From NCBI RefSeq assembly GCF_933208495.1, contig NZ_CAKOET010000010.1, positions 1-34,051 on the forward strand: DNA of 34,051 nucleotides. Direction: 5' to 3'. Shown here piece after piece: positions 33,973-34,051 of this stretch. Under the pieces are notes generated by a model that ran no database searches, was not told the origin of the DNA, and saw only the letters and a list, made by a program, of their open reading frames with translations. The position numbers and the translations under genes are program-made. Within the stretch, counting starts at the first letter, position 1; the number at the start of each line of letters is the position of its first letter. The DNA comes from Convivina praedatoris. Its GTDB lineage: Bacteria > Bacillota > Bacilli > Lactobacillales > Lactobacillaceae.

Positions 33973-34046
33973 TGGGCCTGACAGGACTCGAACCTGTGAC
34001 CCCTGCGTTATCAACACAGTGCTCTAACCAGCTGAGCTACAGGCCC
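33973..34046 (-). tRNA. tRNA-Ile(GAU)
   Basis: 74 nt cloverleaf: acceptor GGGCCTG/CAGGCCC with discriminator A73, D arm GCTC/GAGC, anticodon stem CTGTG/CGCAG region with loop TTGATAA (anticodon GAT at 34012-34010), T arm ACAGG/CCTGT with TTCGAGT. CCA is not encoded. Confidence 0.95.
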
Positions 34047-34051
34047 CTCTT

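Noticed and set aside
33926-33973. N-terminal extension of the DUF2075 protein
   Set aside because: It would translate through the tRNA terminator; the ATG at 33925 has a good GGAG site.
1-34051. CRISPR arrays, insertion sequences, prophage genes
   Set aside because: I saw no regularly spaced repeats, transposase motifs, or phage structural genes anywhere in the window.

Overview
The window comes from a low-to-moderate GC Gram-positive lactic acid bacterium of the Lactobacillaceae. The evidence is a malolactic enzyme with its divergent LysR regulator, a KxYKxGKxW-type surface adhesin signal, strong AGGAGG-type ribosome binding sites, a cre box, a T-box leader, an AdcR/ZitR zinc operator and a lipoteichoic acid synthase. 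A heterofermentative lactobacillus or a Leuconostoc/Weissella relative is plausible. I cannot fix the genus from sequence alone.

Layout. Positions 1-2325 (minus) hold the N-terminal 775 residues of a large adhesin that continues past the left edge. Positions 2588-7259 form an accessory block of two convergent lipase modules. A plus-strand alpha/beta-hydrolase lipase and a small coiled-coil partner face a minus-strand DUF1310-like membrane protein, a second lipase and two small helical proteins. A His-rich putative nuclease lies between them. Neither lipase has a signal peptide and both have helical C-terminal halves with small helical partners. This matches the published organisation of TslA-type type VII-secreted lipases; no secretion machinery is in the window. 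Positions 7376-7795 hold facing C-terminal remnants of a MerR regulator and a carboxymuconolactone decarboxylase, a probable deletion scar.

Positions 7849-16560 carry metabolism and envelope genes: a catabolite-controlled organophosphate/phosphate antiporter-type transporter, a ThrE-type exporter, an OatA-like acyltransferase overlapped by a MORN-repeat protein gene, the mleS/mleR divergent pair, and a CPBP-type membrane protease. Positions 16706-18141 hold a T-box leader whose specifier reads UUC (Phe), in front of an FAD-dependent N-methyl amino acid oxidase-like gene. Positions 18175-19597 are a zinc-type regulator and orphan metal-binding protein operon behind two tandem AdcR operators.

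Positions 19639-24224 hold a class I glutamine amidotransferase, an abundant-looking secreted glycine-rich protein with an internally duplicated hydrophobic domain (not recognised), a ClC channel/antiporter and the menaquinone methyltransferase UbiE/MenG. Positions 24489-27325 hold a CopB-type copper ATPase and an aquaporin. Positions 27366-31739 are an RluA-type pseudouridine synthase and a lipoteichoic acid synthase operon (Ser-rich membrane protein, DUF6681-like protein, LtaS). The right end has a NagD-like HAD phosphatase, a DUF2075-type helicase/ATPase and tRNA-Ile(GAU).

The recurring theme is the cell envelope and the extracellular space: adhesin, exported lipases, OatA, LtaS, the glycine-rich secreted protein and metal-ion handling. 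I saw no insertion sequence, prophage or CRISPR array.
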